DNA from: Dyadobacter sp. SG02
GTDB taxonomy: Bacteria; Bacteroidota; Bacteroidia; Cytophagales; Spirosomataceae
NCBI RefSeq assembly: GCF_900109045.1
Contig: NZ_FNYL01000001.1
Span: 599,303 to 663,302, forward strand
Direction of reading: 5' to 3'
Length of the DNA stretch: 64,000 nt
The notes under the pieces are model-generated. The model saw only the letters and a list, made by a program, of their open reading frames with translations, searched no databases and had not been told where the DNA came from. Shown in pieces: positions 7,921 through 16,818 of this stretch; within the stretch, counting starts at the first letter, position 1, and each line of letters opens with the position of its first letter. Both the position numbers and the translations under genes were made by a program.

Positions 7921-9870
7921 ATGATCAGACAACTACTGGGGTTTGCCCTGGCGATCACGTTGTCCGGGGGCGCCCAGCCTGCCGGAGCGCAAGTGACTCA
8001 GCGTAACATTCTAGCTCAGAAGTATACGCAAAGCGCATTTAGTGAGGCCCTCATTCCGCTTGATAAATGGGCACCTTACCCCAAAACGCCCGGGGAATGG
8101 CATAGCAAAACCGACCCGGCCGAACTCGCAAAAATCGTCAAAGCTGGCGAAGAAGCACTGGAAAAGCCTGTTCCAATGGTTACCGCAAGCCTTTTGCTCG
8201 ATTTCACCCGCAGCGGCGACCGCGAACGGCACGCGGCGGCATCGTTCGGGCGGAGAAATCAGTTGATGAACCTCGTGCTTGCCGAAGCCGTGGAAGGCAA
8301 AGACCGGTTTATGGAGGCTATTCTGAACTCGGTATGGGCCATTTGCGAAGAGACTTACTGGGGTGTCCCCGCGCATTTGAGTGTGCAAAAAGCTAAAAAC
8401 GGCCTGCCGGATGTACAGGACCCGACCGTAGACCTTTTCGGCGCTGAAACCGCTGGCGTATTAGCACTCACCGATTATTTCCTGGGCGCGAAACTGGATA
8501 AAATGTCCCCGCTCATCAGGCCGCGCATTTATTTTGAAACCAATAAAAAGATATTCGAACCACTGAAAGACGCCAAACGCTACACATGGCTGAGTACGAC
8601 CAATCCGGTCAACAACTGGAACCCGTGGATTGTCTCTAACCTGCTCATCGCCGATCTTTTACTCGAAAAGGACACCCAAAAACGCAGCGAAAATGCCTAT
8701 CAGTACATGGTGTTCCTCGACCGGTATTTCAACAGTCTCGGCGACGACGGCGGTTGCGACGAAGGCCCGAGCTACTGGTTCGCCGCGGGAGCCAGCGCAT
8801 ACGACGCCCTCGCAATCCTGGAAAGTGCTACAAAAGGGAAAGTCAATATTTACGACAATGAGCTGATCCGCAAAATGGCCGCTTATGTCTACAAAGTGCA
8901 TATCGCCAACGACTATTTCGTCAACTTCGCCGACGCCGACCCGAAACTGAAACCAGACGGGTTAATGCTTTACCGTTTCGGAAAAGCTGTCAACGACCCC
9001 GAACTGACTGCCCTCGGAGAATGGGCTTACTGCCAGTTTGGTGCGGTAACCGGCGGCAACGGCTATCAGCGTCCGAGAAAAGTCTGGAACCTGCTTACTA
9101 CTTCCGAGTTGAAGCAGGATCAGTCCAAAACTTACAAGCAAGTAGCGCAATCGTGGCTTTCGGACATTGAAGTACTCACCGCCCGCTCCGACAACGGCCT
9201 GTACCTCGCCACCCACGCCGGACACAATGCGGAAAGTCACAACCATAATGACGTCGGCGATTTCATTGTGTATGCCGATGGCGAGCCGGTGATCGTCGAT
9301 GCCGGGCGCGGCAATTATACCGCACGAACGTTTTCATCGAAAAGATATGAGCTCTGGTTCACGCAATCGAAATACCATAACCTGCCGATTATCAACGGGA
9401 TCGGACAGCCCGCCGGAAAGCAGTTCAATGCGCGAAATGTAAAAAGCAATATCTCCGAAAAGGAAGTTTCATTGGCCATGGACATCGCGCCCGCCTACCC
9501 GCAGGAGGCCGGCATACAAAACTGGAACCGGCTGGTAAAGCTCAATCGCAGCAAGAATGCGGTGGAAATCTCCGACGATTACGCCTTGAAACAGAAGCCC
9601 GACTCGTTGCAGCAAATATTCATGACCGTCTGCCAAGTCGACACCGGCACGCCGGGGAAAATTATCCTGACGACTTCTGGTAAAAAAACCGTTTCGCTCT
9701 CTTATGACCCCAAGAGCTGGACAGTTTCCACGGAGTTGCCTTCCACCGAAGGCATGGAATACAACAGTTTCAAAACCAAATGGGATGGCGCGCCGGTTAC
9801 CCGCATTATTCTCACCAGCAAGGCATTGAAACCCAAAGGCAAACACAGTTTCATCATCACCAAATCCTGA
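7921..9870 (+). CDS. Heparinase II/III-like polysaccharide or oligosaccharide lyase, secreted
   Basis: 649 residues with a Sec signal peptide (about 1-23, cleavage near PAGA-QV). The first half is the alpha-toroid expected of alginate/heparinoid lyases. The second half holds the heparinase II/III domain, marked by HNHND at 440-444 followed by GDFIVYADGEPVIVDAG. Such enzymes cleave uronate-containing glycans by beta-elimination. It is the first of three closely spaced plus-strand genes (gaps of 9 and 13 bp). The substrate (alginate, glycosaminoglycan or other) is open. Confidence 0.85.
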   Translation: MIRQLLGFALAITLSGGAQPAGAQVTQRNILAQKYTQSAFSEALIPLDKWAPYPKTPGEWHSKTDPAELAKIVKAGEEALEKPVPMVTASLLLDFTRSGDRERHAAASFGRRNQLMNLVLAEAVEGKDRFMEAILNSVWAICEETYWGVPAHLSVQKAKNGLPDVQDPTVDLFGAETAGVLALTDYFLGAKLDKMSPLIRPRIYFETNKKIFEPLKDAKRYTWLSTTNPVNNWNPWIVSNLLIADLLLEKDTQKRSENAYQYMVFLDRYFNSLGDDGGCDEGPSYWFAAGASAYDALAILESATKGKVNIYDNELIRKMAAYVYKVHIANDYFVNFADADPKLKPDGLMLYRFGKAVNDPELTALGEWAYCQFGAVTGGNGYQRPRKVWNLLTTSELKQDQSKTYKQVAQSWLSDIEVLTARSDNGLYLATHAGHNAESHNHNDVGDFIVYADGEPVIVDAGRGNYTARTFSSKRYELWFTQSKYHNLPIINGIGQPAGKQFNARNVKSNISEKEVSLAMDIAPAYPQEAGIQNWNRLVKLNRSKNAVEISDDYALKQKPDSLQQIFMTVCQVDTGTPGKIILTTSGKKTVSLSYDPKSWTVSTELPSTEGMEYNSFKTKWDGAPVTRIILTSKALKPKGKHSFIITKS

Positions 9871-9879
9871 ACAGGCCTC

Positions 9880-10830
9880 ATGAACTTATCCCGCAGAGAT
9901 TTCCTCATTAACAGCGCCCTCGCCGGCAGCATTATCCCTTCGCTGGCACAAGAATCGTTCGCTAGCCCGGTCAACAGCGCACCAGGCGATCTGAAAGTCA
10001 ATATTTTTTCCAAACACCTGCAATTCCTGAACTATCAGGATATGGCGGAGGTGGCCAAAGAGCTCGGTTTCGACGGTATCGACCTTACCGTGCGACCCAA
10101 GGGCCATGTTTTACCCGAAAAAGTAGAAACGGACCTTCCGCTGGCCGTGGAAGCGATGAAAAAGGTAGGACTGGCGCCGCAAATGTTCTGTACAGCCGTT
10201 GAAGACGCCGCCAATCCTGTTGACAAAAAACTGCTTGAAACAGCGGCTAAGCTGGGTTTCAAGTATTACCGCATGAATTGGTACAAATACAATGAGCAAA
10301 AAGCGATTCCCGAACAACTCGGCGAATTCAGTACTAAAATGGCTGGTTTGAGCCAGCTGAATGACAAACTGGGCATTCACGGCTGCTACCAGAACCATTC
10401 GGGCAGAATGGTGGGCGCGTCGATGTTCGAAATCTGGCAAATCCTTCAAAAAGCCAACCCGAAAACAATGGGCGCGCAATACGACATCCGCCACGCCACC
10501 GTCGAAGGTGGCCTTTCGTGGCAAACCGGCTTCAACCTGATCCGTCCGCATATCAAGACGATCGTGATCAAGGATTTTTATTGGGATAAAAACAGCAGCG
10601 GTAAATGGGCCGTGAAAAGCGTGCCGCTCGGCGAAGGAATGGTGGATTTCAAAACCTATTTCAAGCTGCTGAAAGACCTGAAAGTGGATGTACCGATCTG
10701 CCTCCACCTCGAATATCCGCTGGGCGGGGCCGATCAGGGGGCATTTCAGATTACTGTGGATAAAAAAGTGGTTTTCGATGCGATGAAGCGGGATTTACAA
10801 AAGCTGAAAGAACTCTGGGCAGCCGCTTAA
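9880..10830 (+). CDS. Secreted sugar phosphate isomerase/epimerase-like TIM barrel with Tat signal
   Basis: 316 residues. The N-terminus has a twin-arginine motif (SRRDFLINSALAG, Arg 5-6) and a cleavage site near residue 26. The rest is an AP-endonuclease-2-type TIM barrel: GFDGIDLTVRP near 67, YRMNWYKYN near 130, HGCYQNHSG near 167 and HLEYPLGG near 276, giving the His/Glu/Asp metal ligands of xylose-isomerase-like proteins. Periplasmic members of this family are frequent in Bacteroidota next to lyases and Gfo/Idh oxidoreductases. It lies 9 bp after the lyase and 13 bp before the PQQ dehydrogenase. Confidence 0.85.
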   Translation: MNLSRRDFLINSALAGSIIPSLAQESFASPVNSAPGDLKVNIFSKHLQFLNYQDMAEVAKELGFDGIDLTVRPKGHVLPEKVETDLPLAVEAMKKVGLAPQMFCTAVEDAANPVDKKLLETAAKLGFKYYRMNWYKYNEQKAIPEQLGEFSTKMAGLSQLNDKLGIHGCYQNHSGRMVGASMFEIWQILQKANPKTMGAQYDIRHATVEGGLSWQTGFNLIRPHIKTIVIKDFYWDKNSSGKWAVKSVPLGEGMVDFKTYFKLLKDLKVDVPICLHLEYPLGGADQGAFQITVDKKVVFDAMKRDLQKLKELWAAA

Positions 10831-10843
10831 CAACCCGTACCCC

Positions 10844-12940
10844 ATGAAACTAACGCCTATCCTCCTGCCGGCCTCGTTGGCCGCATTGTGCGGTTTTGTG
10901 ATCAGCACGGATTCCACGGACCAGAACTGGCCGGAATACAATGGCAACGGCGCGCGCAGCCATTACTCCGCGCTGAACCAGATCACAAAGGATAATGTAA
11001 CGCAGCTCAAAGTCGCATGGACGTACGCGTCCGGCGGTGCGGATACTGCGCGTAACCGCACGCAAATGCAATGCAACCCGATCGTGATCGACGGTATTCT
11101 GTACGGCGTGTCGGCAGGAACACAGGCATTTGCATTGAATGCGGCCACGGGACAGCAACTCTGGAAAACCAATATGACCGATAACGGCGGTACCACGAGC
11201 CGCGGCGTTACCTGGTGGTCGGACGGCAAAGAGAAACGCATCTTTTTCGGGGCCGGGAAATGGATTTATGCATTGAATGCTGCCGACGGCTCATTGATAC
11301 CAACATTTGGGGAAAACGGGCGTATTAATCTGAAAACCGGCCTCGAACGCCCCGGCGCGGATGACTACATTACTCCGAATACACCCAACACTATTTACAA
11401 AAACCTGTTGATCACCGGTGCGCGCGTCAACGAAAGCGAAACCGCCCTTCTCGGGGACGTGCGTGCGTATGATGTGCGTACGGGAAGGCTCGTCTGGACG
11501 TTCCGTACCATTCCGGCTAAGGGCGAATTCGGAGCGAAAACCTGGCCTGCCAATGCGCGGGAGCATTTCGGCGGCGCCAACGCGTGGGCCGGTATGGCTG
11601 TCGACCGCGAGCGCGGCATTGTTTACATTCCCACCGGCTCGGCTGCTTATGATTTTTATGGTGGTAACCGGCCCGGTAACAACCTTTTTGCCAACTGCCT
11701 CATCGCTCTCGACGCCGCCACAGGCAAGCGCCTCTGGCATTACCAGCTCGTGCACCACGATATCTGGGACCGCGACCCGCCGTGTCCGCCCAACCTCGTG
11801 ACCGTCACGCACAAGGGTAAGCGCGTGGACGCCGTCGTGCAGGTAACCAAACAAGGTTACGTATTCGTACTCGACCGCGTTAACGGCAAACCGTTGTTCC
11901 CGATCAAGGAAACCGCATTTAATTTTCCTGGGATTGAAGGCGAGAAAGTAAGCGCTACGCAGCCTATTCCTACATTACCAGTCCCATTTACACGCCAGAC
12001 GTTCAATGCAGGTGATTTCAATGCATTCGTAGCCGACCGGGATTCGCTCGCAGACCTGCTTTCCAAAGCGAAAACCGGCAGCGCCTACATTCCGATCACT
12101 TCCAGCATGACCATCTTCTATCCGGGTACCGACGGCGGCGCACAATGGGGCGGCGCGGCAACCGACCCAAGTGGCGTCATATACGTACCAGCCAAAGAAA
12201 TACCTGTTTATACTTCACTCATTAAAAAAGAAATCCCTAAAAACGCCGCCAGCGTCACCGGCGCACAATTGTATCAAATAAACTGCGCCGCCTGCCACGG
12301 GACCGACAAAATGGGCAACCACGACGGCTCCTACCCTTCGCTCGCTAACCTCGAAAAACGCCTGAAACCTGCACAAATAGAGGCTGTATTGCAGAATGGG
12401 CGCGGTATGATGCCTTCATTTACGCACATTTCAGAGGCCGAGCGAAAGTCGATTATCGCGTATCTAACCAATCAGGAAAAACAGGAAAGCATTACAATCG
12501 ATTCAAAAACTCAGGTGCCCTACCAGCACACCGGATACAACCGCTGGTACGACCGAAACGGCTACCCGGTAAGTCAGCCGCCCTGGGGCACGTTGACTGC
12601 CGTTGATTTGAATACAGGCCAAAGAAAATGGCAGGTACCCCTGGGCGAATACAAGGAGCTAACCGCCAAAGGCATCCCGCCCACCGGTACCGATAACTAC
12701 GGCGGCCCGCTCGTCACCGCAAGCGGCCTGATATTCATCGCCGGCAGCCGCGACGAGCAGTTCCGGGCATTTGACAAGGAGTCCGGTAAGATTTTGTGGC
12801 AGGCTGCATTGCCGGCCGCGGGTTACGCCTCCGCAAGCACCTATTCGGTGAATGGCAGGCAATATGTCGTCATAGCCTGTGGCGGAGGGAAGTTGAATAC
12901 GAAGTCTGGGGATCGGTATGTGGCGTTTGCATTGCCTTGA
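10844..12940 (+). CDS. PQQ-dependent dehydrogenase with inserted cytochrome c domain
   Basis: 698 residues with an N-terminal signal peptide. The start (QNWPEYNGNGARSHYSALN) and repeated beta-propeller strands with a tryptophan-docking pattern identify a quinoprotein alcohol/glucose dehydrogenase. A heme c site CAACH sits at 481-485, with a likely Met axial ligand in GRGMMPSF (about 521-528), and the propeller resumes after it. The enzyme oxidises an alcohol or sugar in the periplasm and passes electrons through PQQ to its own heme. It closes the lyase-isomerase operon. No pqq synthesis genes are in view, so the cofactor may be imported or made elsewhere. Confidence 0.9.
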   Translation: MKLTPILLPASLAALCGFVISTDSTDQNWPEYNGNGARSHYSALNQITKDNVTQLKVAWTYASGGADTARNRTQMQCNPIVIDGILYGVSAGTQAFALNAATGQQLWKTNMTDNGGTTSRGVTWWSDGKEKRIFFGAGKWIYALNAADGSLIPTFGENGRINLKTGLERPGADDYITPNTPNTIYKNLLITGARVNESETALLGDVRAYDVRTGRLVWTFRTIPAKGEFGAKTWPANAREHFGGANAWAGMAVDRERGIVYIPTGSAAYDFYGGNRPGNNLFANCLIALDAATGKRLWHYQLVHHDIWDRDPPCPPNLVTVTHKGKRVDAVVQVTKQGYVFVLDRVNGKPLFPIKETAFNFPGIEGEKVSATQPIPTLPVPFTRQTFNAGDFNAFVADRDSLADLLSKAKTGSAYIPITSSMTIFYPGTDGGAQWGGAATDPSGVIYVPAKEIPVYTSLIKKEIPKNAASVTGAQLYQINCAACHGTDKMGNHDGSYPSLANLEKRLKPAQIEAVLQNGRGMMPSFTHISEAERKSIIAYLTNQEKQESITIDSKTQVPYQHTGYNRWYDRNGYPVSQPPWGTLTAVDLNTGQRKWQVPLGEYKELTAKGIPPTGTDNYGGPLVTASGLIFIAGSRDEQFRAFDKESGKILWQAALPAAGYASASTYSVNGRQYVVIACGGGKLNTKSGDRYVAFALP

Positions 12941-13058
12941 TGCGATTCCGGAAAATCTCCATTTTCTTCTCCCCGGTTGTCATGGCAAATGGCATTGATG
13001 CCAGTCAAATGTATGTCATCAAATCTCCAATCAATCCTAAACATCCTGCACGGGTTCC

Positions 13059-13088
13059 TTGTCCAGTTTTCGGGGAAGGTTACCTTTG
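13059..13088 (+). promoter_or_regulatory. Promoter of the 13111 oxidoreductase gene
   Basis: TTG (13059-13061), 19 bp, TACCTTTG (13081-13088): a full match to the Bacteroidota consensus. Start of transcription is expected near 13093, 18 nt before the ATG, which also fixes the start codon at 13111. Confidence 0.65.
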
Positions 13089-13110
13089 TGACAAAGCAAA
13101 ATTTAAAACT

Positions 13111-14145
13111 ATGCCTTCAAAAATTCTCAATGTCGGTTTAATCGGTTTCGGTTTGTCGGGGCGGTATTTTCACTCGCCGTTCCTGAGTACCAATCCCAAT
13201 TTCAAAATCAAAACGGTGGTCGAAAGGACCAAAAACGAGGCGCAGGAATTTGATCCCACGATCGGCAATGCGCGGTCGGTGGAGGAGTTGCTCAGCGACG
13301 AGGAAATCGACCTGGTTTTCATATGTACGCCCAACGACACACATTTCGAATATGCGATGGACGCCCTTCAAAACGGCAAGCACGTTGTGATCGAAAAGCC
13401 TTTTTCGGCTACGGAAGACGAAGCCCGCCAACTTGTGAAAGTAGCCAAAGAAAAAGGTCTGATATTGACCGCATACCAGAACCGCCGCTGGGATTCCGAC
13501 TTCCTGACCATTCAAAAACTACTTGGCGAAGGCAAACTGGGTGATGTTATCGAATACGAATGCCGCTACGACCGCTACCGTGAGGCTGTTGCCGGGTCCT
13601 GGAAAGAACGAGCCGTACCTGTGGGCGGTAATGTTTACAACCTGGGCCCCCACTTGATCGACCAGGCCCTGGTACTGTTCGGCGAGCCGCAAACGGTTAC
13701 CGCGGATATTCGCATCGTCCGCCCGAACAGCGAAATCGACGACTATTTCGATATTCGCCTGGGATATGCCGATAAATCGGTGATCGTGAAATCGAGCCTG
13801 ATGGTGTATGAAAACCATTTGCGCTACGTATTGCACGGCACGAAAGGCTCATTTATCAAAGGAGGCCTGGATCCCCAGGAAGAAACTTTACGCAAAAATG
13901 TGCTACCTACCGAAAAACCGTGGGGCGTAGAACCGGAAGATCGCTGGGGCAAATTATACAGCGAAGCATTCTCAGGCATTGTGAAAAGCGAAGCGGGTGA
14001 TTATGCGCCGTTCTACCAAAACGTCTACGACGCGATCGTGCATGGCGCGGAGCTGGCCGTAAAGCCGGAAGAGGTTTTACGCACGTGCCGCGTAATCGAC
14101 CTGGCATTCCAAAGCAGCAACGAGAAGAAAGTATTGGCTTATTAA
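13111..14145 (+). CDS. Cytosolic Gfo/Idh/MocA family oxidoreductase (YhhX/YdgJ-like)
   Basis: 344 residues, no signal peptide. Rossmann motif GLIGFGLSGRYFHSPF near 8-23, acidic cofactor-binding segment, TPNDTHFEYA near 75, EKPFSATEDEA near 96-106, then the C-terminal alpha/beta domain with GGNVYNLGPHLIDQ (about 170-183). It is more like the YhhX/YdgJ scyllo-inositol or sugar dehydrogenases than the Tat-exported member at 6520. The frame is open upstream into the PQQ gene, but the promoter at 13059-13088 places the start here. A strong terminator follows. Confidence 0.87.
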   Translation: MPSKILNVGLIGFGLSGRYFHSPFLSTNPNFKIKTVVERTKNEAQEFDPTIGNARSVEELLSDEEIDLVFICTPNDTHFEYAMDALQNGKHVVIEKPFSATEDEARQLVKVAKEKGLILTAYQNRRWDSDFLTIQKLLGEGKLGDVIEYECRYDRYREAVAGSWKERAVPVGGNVYNLGPHLIDQALVLFGEPQTVTADIRIVRPNSEIDDYFDIRLGYADKSVIVKSSLMVYENHLRYVLHGTKGSFIKGGLDPQEETLRKNVLPTEKPWGVEPEDRWGKLYSEAFSGIVKSEAGDYAPFYQNVYDAIVHGAELAVKPEEVLRTCRVIDLAFQSSNEKKVLAY

Positions 14146-14164
14146 ACAGCCATTTTGAAATAGC

Positions 14165-14199
14165 AAAAGGCAGTCGGGAAGATCCCGACTGCCTTTTTT
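14165..14199. terminator. Bidirectional terminator between convergent genes
   Basis: A perfect 14-bp stem (14165-14178 with 14184-14197, loop AAGAT) ends in T residues on the plus strand and mirrored T residues on the minus strand. It serves both the oxidoreductase at 13111 and the secreted protein at 14221. Confidence 0.9.
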
Positions 14200-14220
14200 A
14201 GTGCCCGATTGAGGCTTAAA

Positions 14221-14586
14221 TTATTTGATAACCGCTGTTACCTGACGTTTTGTTTCAGTCGAGATCGCAAATGGCTTTGTAGAAATTTCGCTGCCATTGT
14301 TGATGATGAAGCTGTAATTTCCGTCTGCCAGGTTCGACAAGTCGAAGATCTTAGTGTAGGTTTCAGACTTAGGGATCGATGTGCTGTAAACGATTGTTCC
14401 TGTGTAGTCTTTAATAACCAGTGAAGATCTTTCTTTTACATTTTCAAGAGACAATTTGAATTTCAATTCTGCACCTGAAACCAGCTCGATAGAAGCGTTG
14501 TTTTCTTTTACTTTGTCAGCAGCGATTGAAAGATTTGCAGTTGATACTCCCACCAAAACTGCGATAGCCAAGATAGTCTTTTTCAT
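14221..14586 (-). CDS. Small secreted protein with a T9SS-sorting-domain-like beta fold
   Basis: 121 residues from the ATG at 14586. A classical Sec signal (MKKTILAIAVLVGVSTANLSIAA) precedes a short beta-rich domain. The pattern IKDYTGTIVYS followed by FDLSNLADGNYSFIINNG (about 85-102) resembles the Ig-like DUF3244 / Por secretion sorting domains, but an extra 20 residues follow the usual end. Similar stand-alone proteins are widespread in Cytophagales with unknown role. A strong promoter 110-150 bp upstream gives a leader of about 110 nt. Confidence 0.75.
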   Translation of the reverse strand: MKKTILAIAVLVGVSTANLSIAADKVKENNASIELVSGAELKFKLSLENVKERSSLVIKDYTGTIVYSTSIPKSETYTKIFDLSNLADGNYSFIINNGSEISTKPFAISTETKRQVTAVIK

Positions 14587-14701
14587 TTTATTCTTAATGT
14601 TTAAGGTCTGAATCAATGTTACCAATTGTACTTTTCGGACATTTAACCGATCAAGTTCTCTGAGCAGCTTTGCGTTTCCGTCTTTTGCTCTTTGGACAAT
14701 A

Positions 14702-14733
14702 CAAAGATACCCAACATTGTGATTAAAAGTCAA
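14702..14733 (-). promoter_or_regulatory. Promoter of the 14221-14586 gene
   Basis: On the minus strand TTG (14733-14731), 21 bp, then TATCTTTG (14709-14702). The predicted leader of about 110 nt excludes the longer reading frame that begins at 14733. Confidence 0.6.
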
Positions 14734-14984
14734 TAAGGCCGATTTAGACGAGTCAAAGTTCTTTTTTCAATGATATGTAAATATTGAAATAATCCTATGA
14801 TTATAGGAAAAGTACAGCAAGTCGTTTGAAATTTGCCAGTTCCATTAGAAAAGTACAAATTAAATATTTTGCACTATTTTAATATATTTAAATAGTATAC
14901 TCAGTTAGTGGGTTTTGCCGCGAAGAACTCTGCCGCTGCGGCGGGCCGTGAATGAGCACGAAGCCATTGAATTCGTGACGCTTT
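14734..14984. other. Intergenic control region upstream of the sigma factor
   Basis: About 250 bp without a gene. The left two thirds are very AT-rich and hold two perfect inverted repeats: TCCTAT-GATT-ATAGGA (14793-14808) and ACTATTT-N10-AAATAGT (14873-14896). The last 70 bp turn abruptly GC-rich with a small GCCGCTGCGGC hairpin. No clear TAnnTTTG element is present, so the sigma operon promoter is not identified. Confidence 0.5.
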
Positions 14985-15620
14985 GTGTCTTCAAGGCAAA
15001 AAATATTGTTGCCTGTTAAAGTATTTCCGGCTCCCGGCCGTCTGCCCATTTATCATAGCTTAAAAGTCCGTTTGTCGCAGAAAAAGCCAAATATCATCCA
15101 GACCGTCGCATCCTATGGCAAGCAGTTGCTGGGGTTCATCCGGCAGCGCGTGAATACCGATGAGGATGCGGAGGACATTTTGCAGGACGTATGGTACCAG
15201 CTGAGCACCGTGCCGGAGATTGAGGCGATAGAGCAGATGAGCAGCTGGCTATATCGCGTGGCCCGCAACCGGATCATCGATAAATACCGCAAACAAAAGC
15301 CCGAATCGCTGGAAGATTTCGGTTACGAAGACGAGGATGGCGAGTTTCATTTCAAGGACATCCTGCTTGCCGATGACAATACGCCCGAATCCGCATATCT
15401 GAAAGATCTCTTTTGGGAGCAACTGAACATTGCCCTGGACGAACTTCCCGAAAACCAGCGGCAGGTGTTTATCTGGAACGAACTCGAAGACCAGACGTTC
15501 CAGGAGATCGCGGACCGTACCGGAGAAAATATCAAAACCTTAATATCCCGAAAGCGCTACGCAGTCCGCCATCTTCGTGAACGGCTCGAAAGCGTGTACC
15601 GGGAGTTTGTAAATTATTAA
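14985..15620 (+). CDS. RNA polymerase sigma-70 family factor (ECF-like)
   Basis: Up to 211 residues from a GTG at 14985. Region 2 is seen in DEDAEDILQDVWYQLS and SWLYRVARNRIIDKYRK; region 4 in LDELPENQRQVFIWNELEDQTFQEIADRTG followed by a helix ending in SRKRYAVRHLRERL. The typical ECF core starts about 30 residues in, so an in-frame TTG at 15072 (182 residues) is a realistic alternative start. No classical FecR-type anti-sigma gene follows. Instead two small membrane proteins and an Hsp20 gene follow on the same strand, which suggests an envelope or heat stress response. Confidence 0.85.
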   Translation: MSSRQKILLPVKVFPAPGRLPIYHSLKVRLSQKKPNIIQTVASYGKQLLGFIRQRVNTDEDAEDILQDVWYQLSTVPEIEAIEQMSSWLYRVARNRIIDKYRKQKPESLEDFGYEDEDGEFHFKDILLADDNTPESAYLKDLFWEQLNIALDELPENQRQVFIWNELEDQTFQEIADRTGENIKTLISRKRYAVRHLRERLESVYREFVNY

Positions 15621-15631
15621 ATTTGTTGACC

Positions 15632-16015
15632 ATGATGAACCCGCAAAACAGAGTTAGGAGATTTCGGCTTGCGCTACCGGTTTTTGTCCTGATCGCAGCC
15701 CTCGGCCTCGGAGCAATTGTGCAATGGCTCTGGAACGCCATTCTGCCCGCCGCCGCCAACTTTAACACCATCACCTACTGGCAAGCGGTAGGTTTGTTTG
15801 TTTTGTGCAAAATACTTTTCGGCGGCTTCCGGGGAGGGCCTGGCCACCACCGGCATCCCGGCAAATGGCAGCGTTTCAACCGGCACTTCGGTCGCGGGGG
15901 GCGCGAGGAGATTATGGCGTGGAAAAACAAATGGATGCAAATGACCGACGAGGAACGCCGCCGCTTCCGCCAGGAAATGCGCAACCGCTGGAGAAAACCA
16001 CCGGAAAATATTTAA
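15632..16015 (+). CDS. Small membrane protein of the sigma/Hsp20 operon, possible stress sensor
   Basis: 127 residues from the ATG at 15632, 11 bp after the sigma factor stop. Two hydrophobic segments (about 14-36 and 50-67) flank a short loop. A Gly/His/Arg-rich stretch and a charged helical tail (about 93-122: WKNKWMQMTDEERRRFRQEM) follow. The tail is loosely reminiscent of Spy/CpxP-like or DUF3106-like helical stress proteins, but this is only a resemblance. Its position directly behind a sigma factor makes an anti-sigma or sensor role possible; this is inference. Confidence 0.7.
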   Translation: MMNPQNRVRRFRLALPVFVLIAALGLGAIVQWLWNAILPAAANFNTITYWQAVGLFVLCKILFGGFRGGPGHHRHPGKWQRFNRHFGRGGREEIMAWKNKWMQMTDEERRRFRQEMRNRWRKPPENI

Positions 16016-16093
16016 AGTAATTTCTTCACTTGCACGTCTGCAATGATGTAGCCGCAAACGGCGAACGATTATTCATCAAAACCAGACAAGATC

Positions 16094-16354
16094 ATGTTCA
16101 TCGTCATTCTAAAATCCATTGGGGCCGCCGTCCTGGCAGGCTTGTTCCTGCTCGCGCTGCCGTTCCTGATATTCAAGGCCATATTTTTCTTCCTTTTCGT
16201 CGGGCTGATTTTCAGGCTGTTTGCAGGAAGAAGGCGCTTCCGCAGATGGCGCCATTACCATTCGGGCTATTATGGCTATCCGGAGGCAGGTTTCGGCAAC
16301 CCGCAGCGGGAATACCTGGCCGATCCGCTGGGTCCGATGCCCCAAAAAGTTTAA
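16094..16354 (+). CDS. Small basic membrane protein
   Basis: 86 residues. One long or two tightly packed hydrophobic segments (about 3-43) are followed by an Arg-rich patch (GRRRFRRWRHYH), a Tyr/Gly stretch and a proline-containing tail. It lies between the preceding membrane protein (78 bp) and the Hsp20 gene (33 bp). No family recognised; co-expression with the stress operon is likely. Confidence 0.65.
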   Translation: MFIVILKSIGAAVLAGLFLLALPFLIFKAIFFFLFVGLIFRLFAGRRRFRRWRHYHSGYYGYPEAGFGNPQREYLADPLGPMPQKV

Positions 16355-16387
16355 ACAATCCATTCATCCAACAAACAATCAAATACC

Positions 16388-16792
16388 ATGTGTGATAACA
16401 GATTCGGACGTCGTGGCTTTGGCATGCGCCACGACCATTATGGCAGGCATTTCGGCCCGCAGCGCGATTTCCGCGTACCCGTGAACATCGTCAGAAACGA
16501 CGGCAATTACGAAATGCTCATCTTCGCGCCCGACCGCGACAAGGAAGATTTCAAAATCAATGTGCAGGGATTGGAGCTTACCATTTCCTATGAGCTGAAA
16601 GACAATCTAAGCGAAAAGCGCAACTGGATCAGGCAGGAGTTCAGCAAGAGCTCGTTTCAGCGGACGTTTATGATCGACAACACCGTCGATACCGAAAACA
16701 TCAGCGCCCAATATGTGAATGGCATCCTGCAATTGACGCTGCCGATCATACCCGGCGCGGAACGGACCGCACAGGAGATCAATGTAAACTAA
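16388..16792 (+). CDS. Small heat shock protein, Hsp20/alpha-crystallin family
   Basis: 134 residues. After a short Arg/His/Gly-rich N-terminus, the alpha-crystallin domain begins at FRVPVNIVRNDGNYEMLIFAP (about 29-48) and ends with the diagnostic strand YVNGILQLTLPI near 112-123. Such ATP-independent chaperones hold unfolding proteins in the cytosol. The usual C-terminal IXI/V anchor is present only weakly (INVN at the end). It is the last gene of the sigma factor operon and is followed by a bidirectional terminator. Confidence 0.88.
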   Translation: MCDNRFGRRGFGMRHDHYGRHFGPQRDFRVPVNIVRNDGNYEMLIFAPDRDKEDFKINVQGLELTISYELKDNLSEKRNWIRQEFSKSSFQRTFMIDNTVDTENISAQYVNGILQLTLPIIPGAERTAQEINVN

Positions 16793-16818
16793 GTTATTTC
16801 AAGACTTCATCAACTAAG

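Noticed and set aside
12796..13110. N-terminal extension of the second Gfo/Idh oxidoreductase into the PQQ gene
   Set aside because: The extension has no family sequence and lies upstream of a full-consensus promoter; the ATG at 13111 fits both promoter and Rossmann motif.
14930..14960. GC-rich GCCGCTGCGGC hairpin as a terminator
   Set aside because: Short stem, no T tract on either strand and no gene ending nearby.
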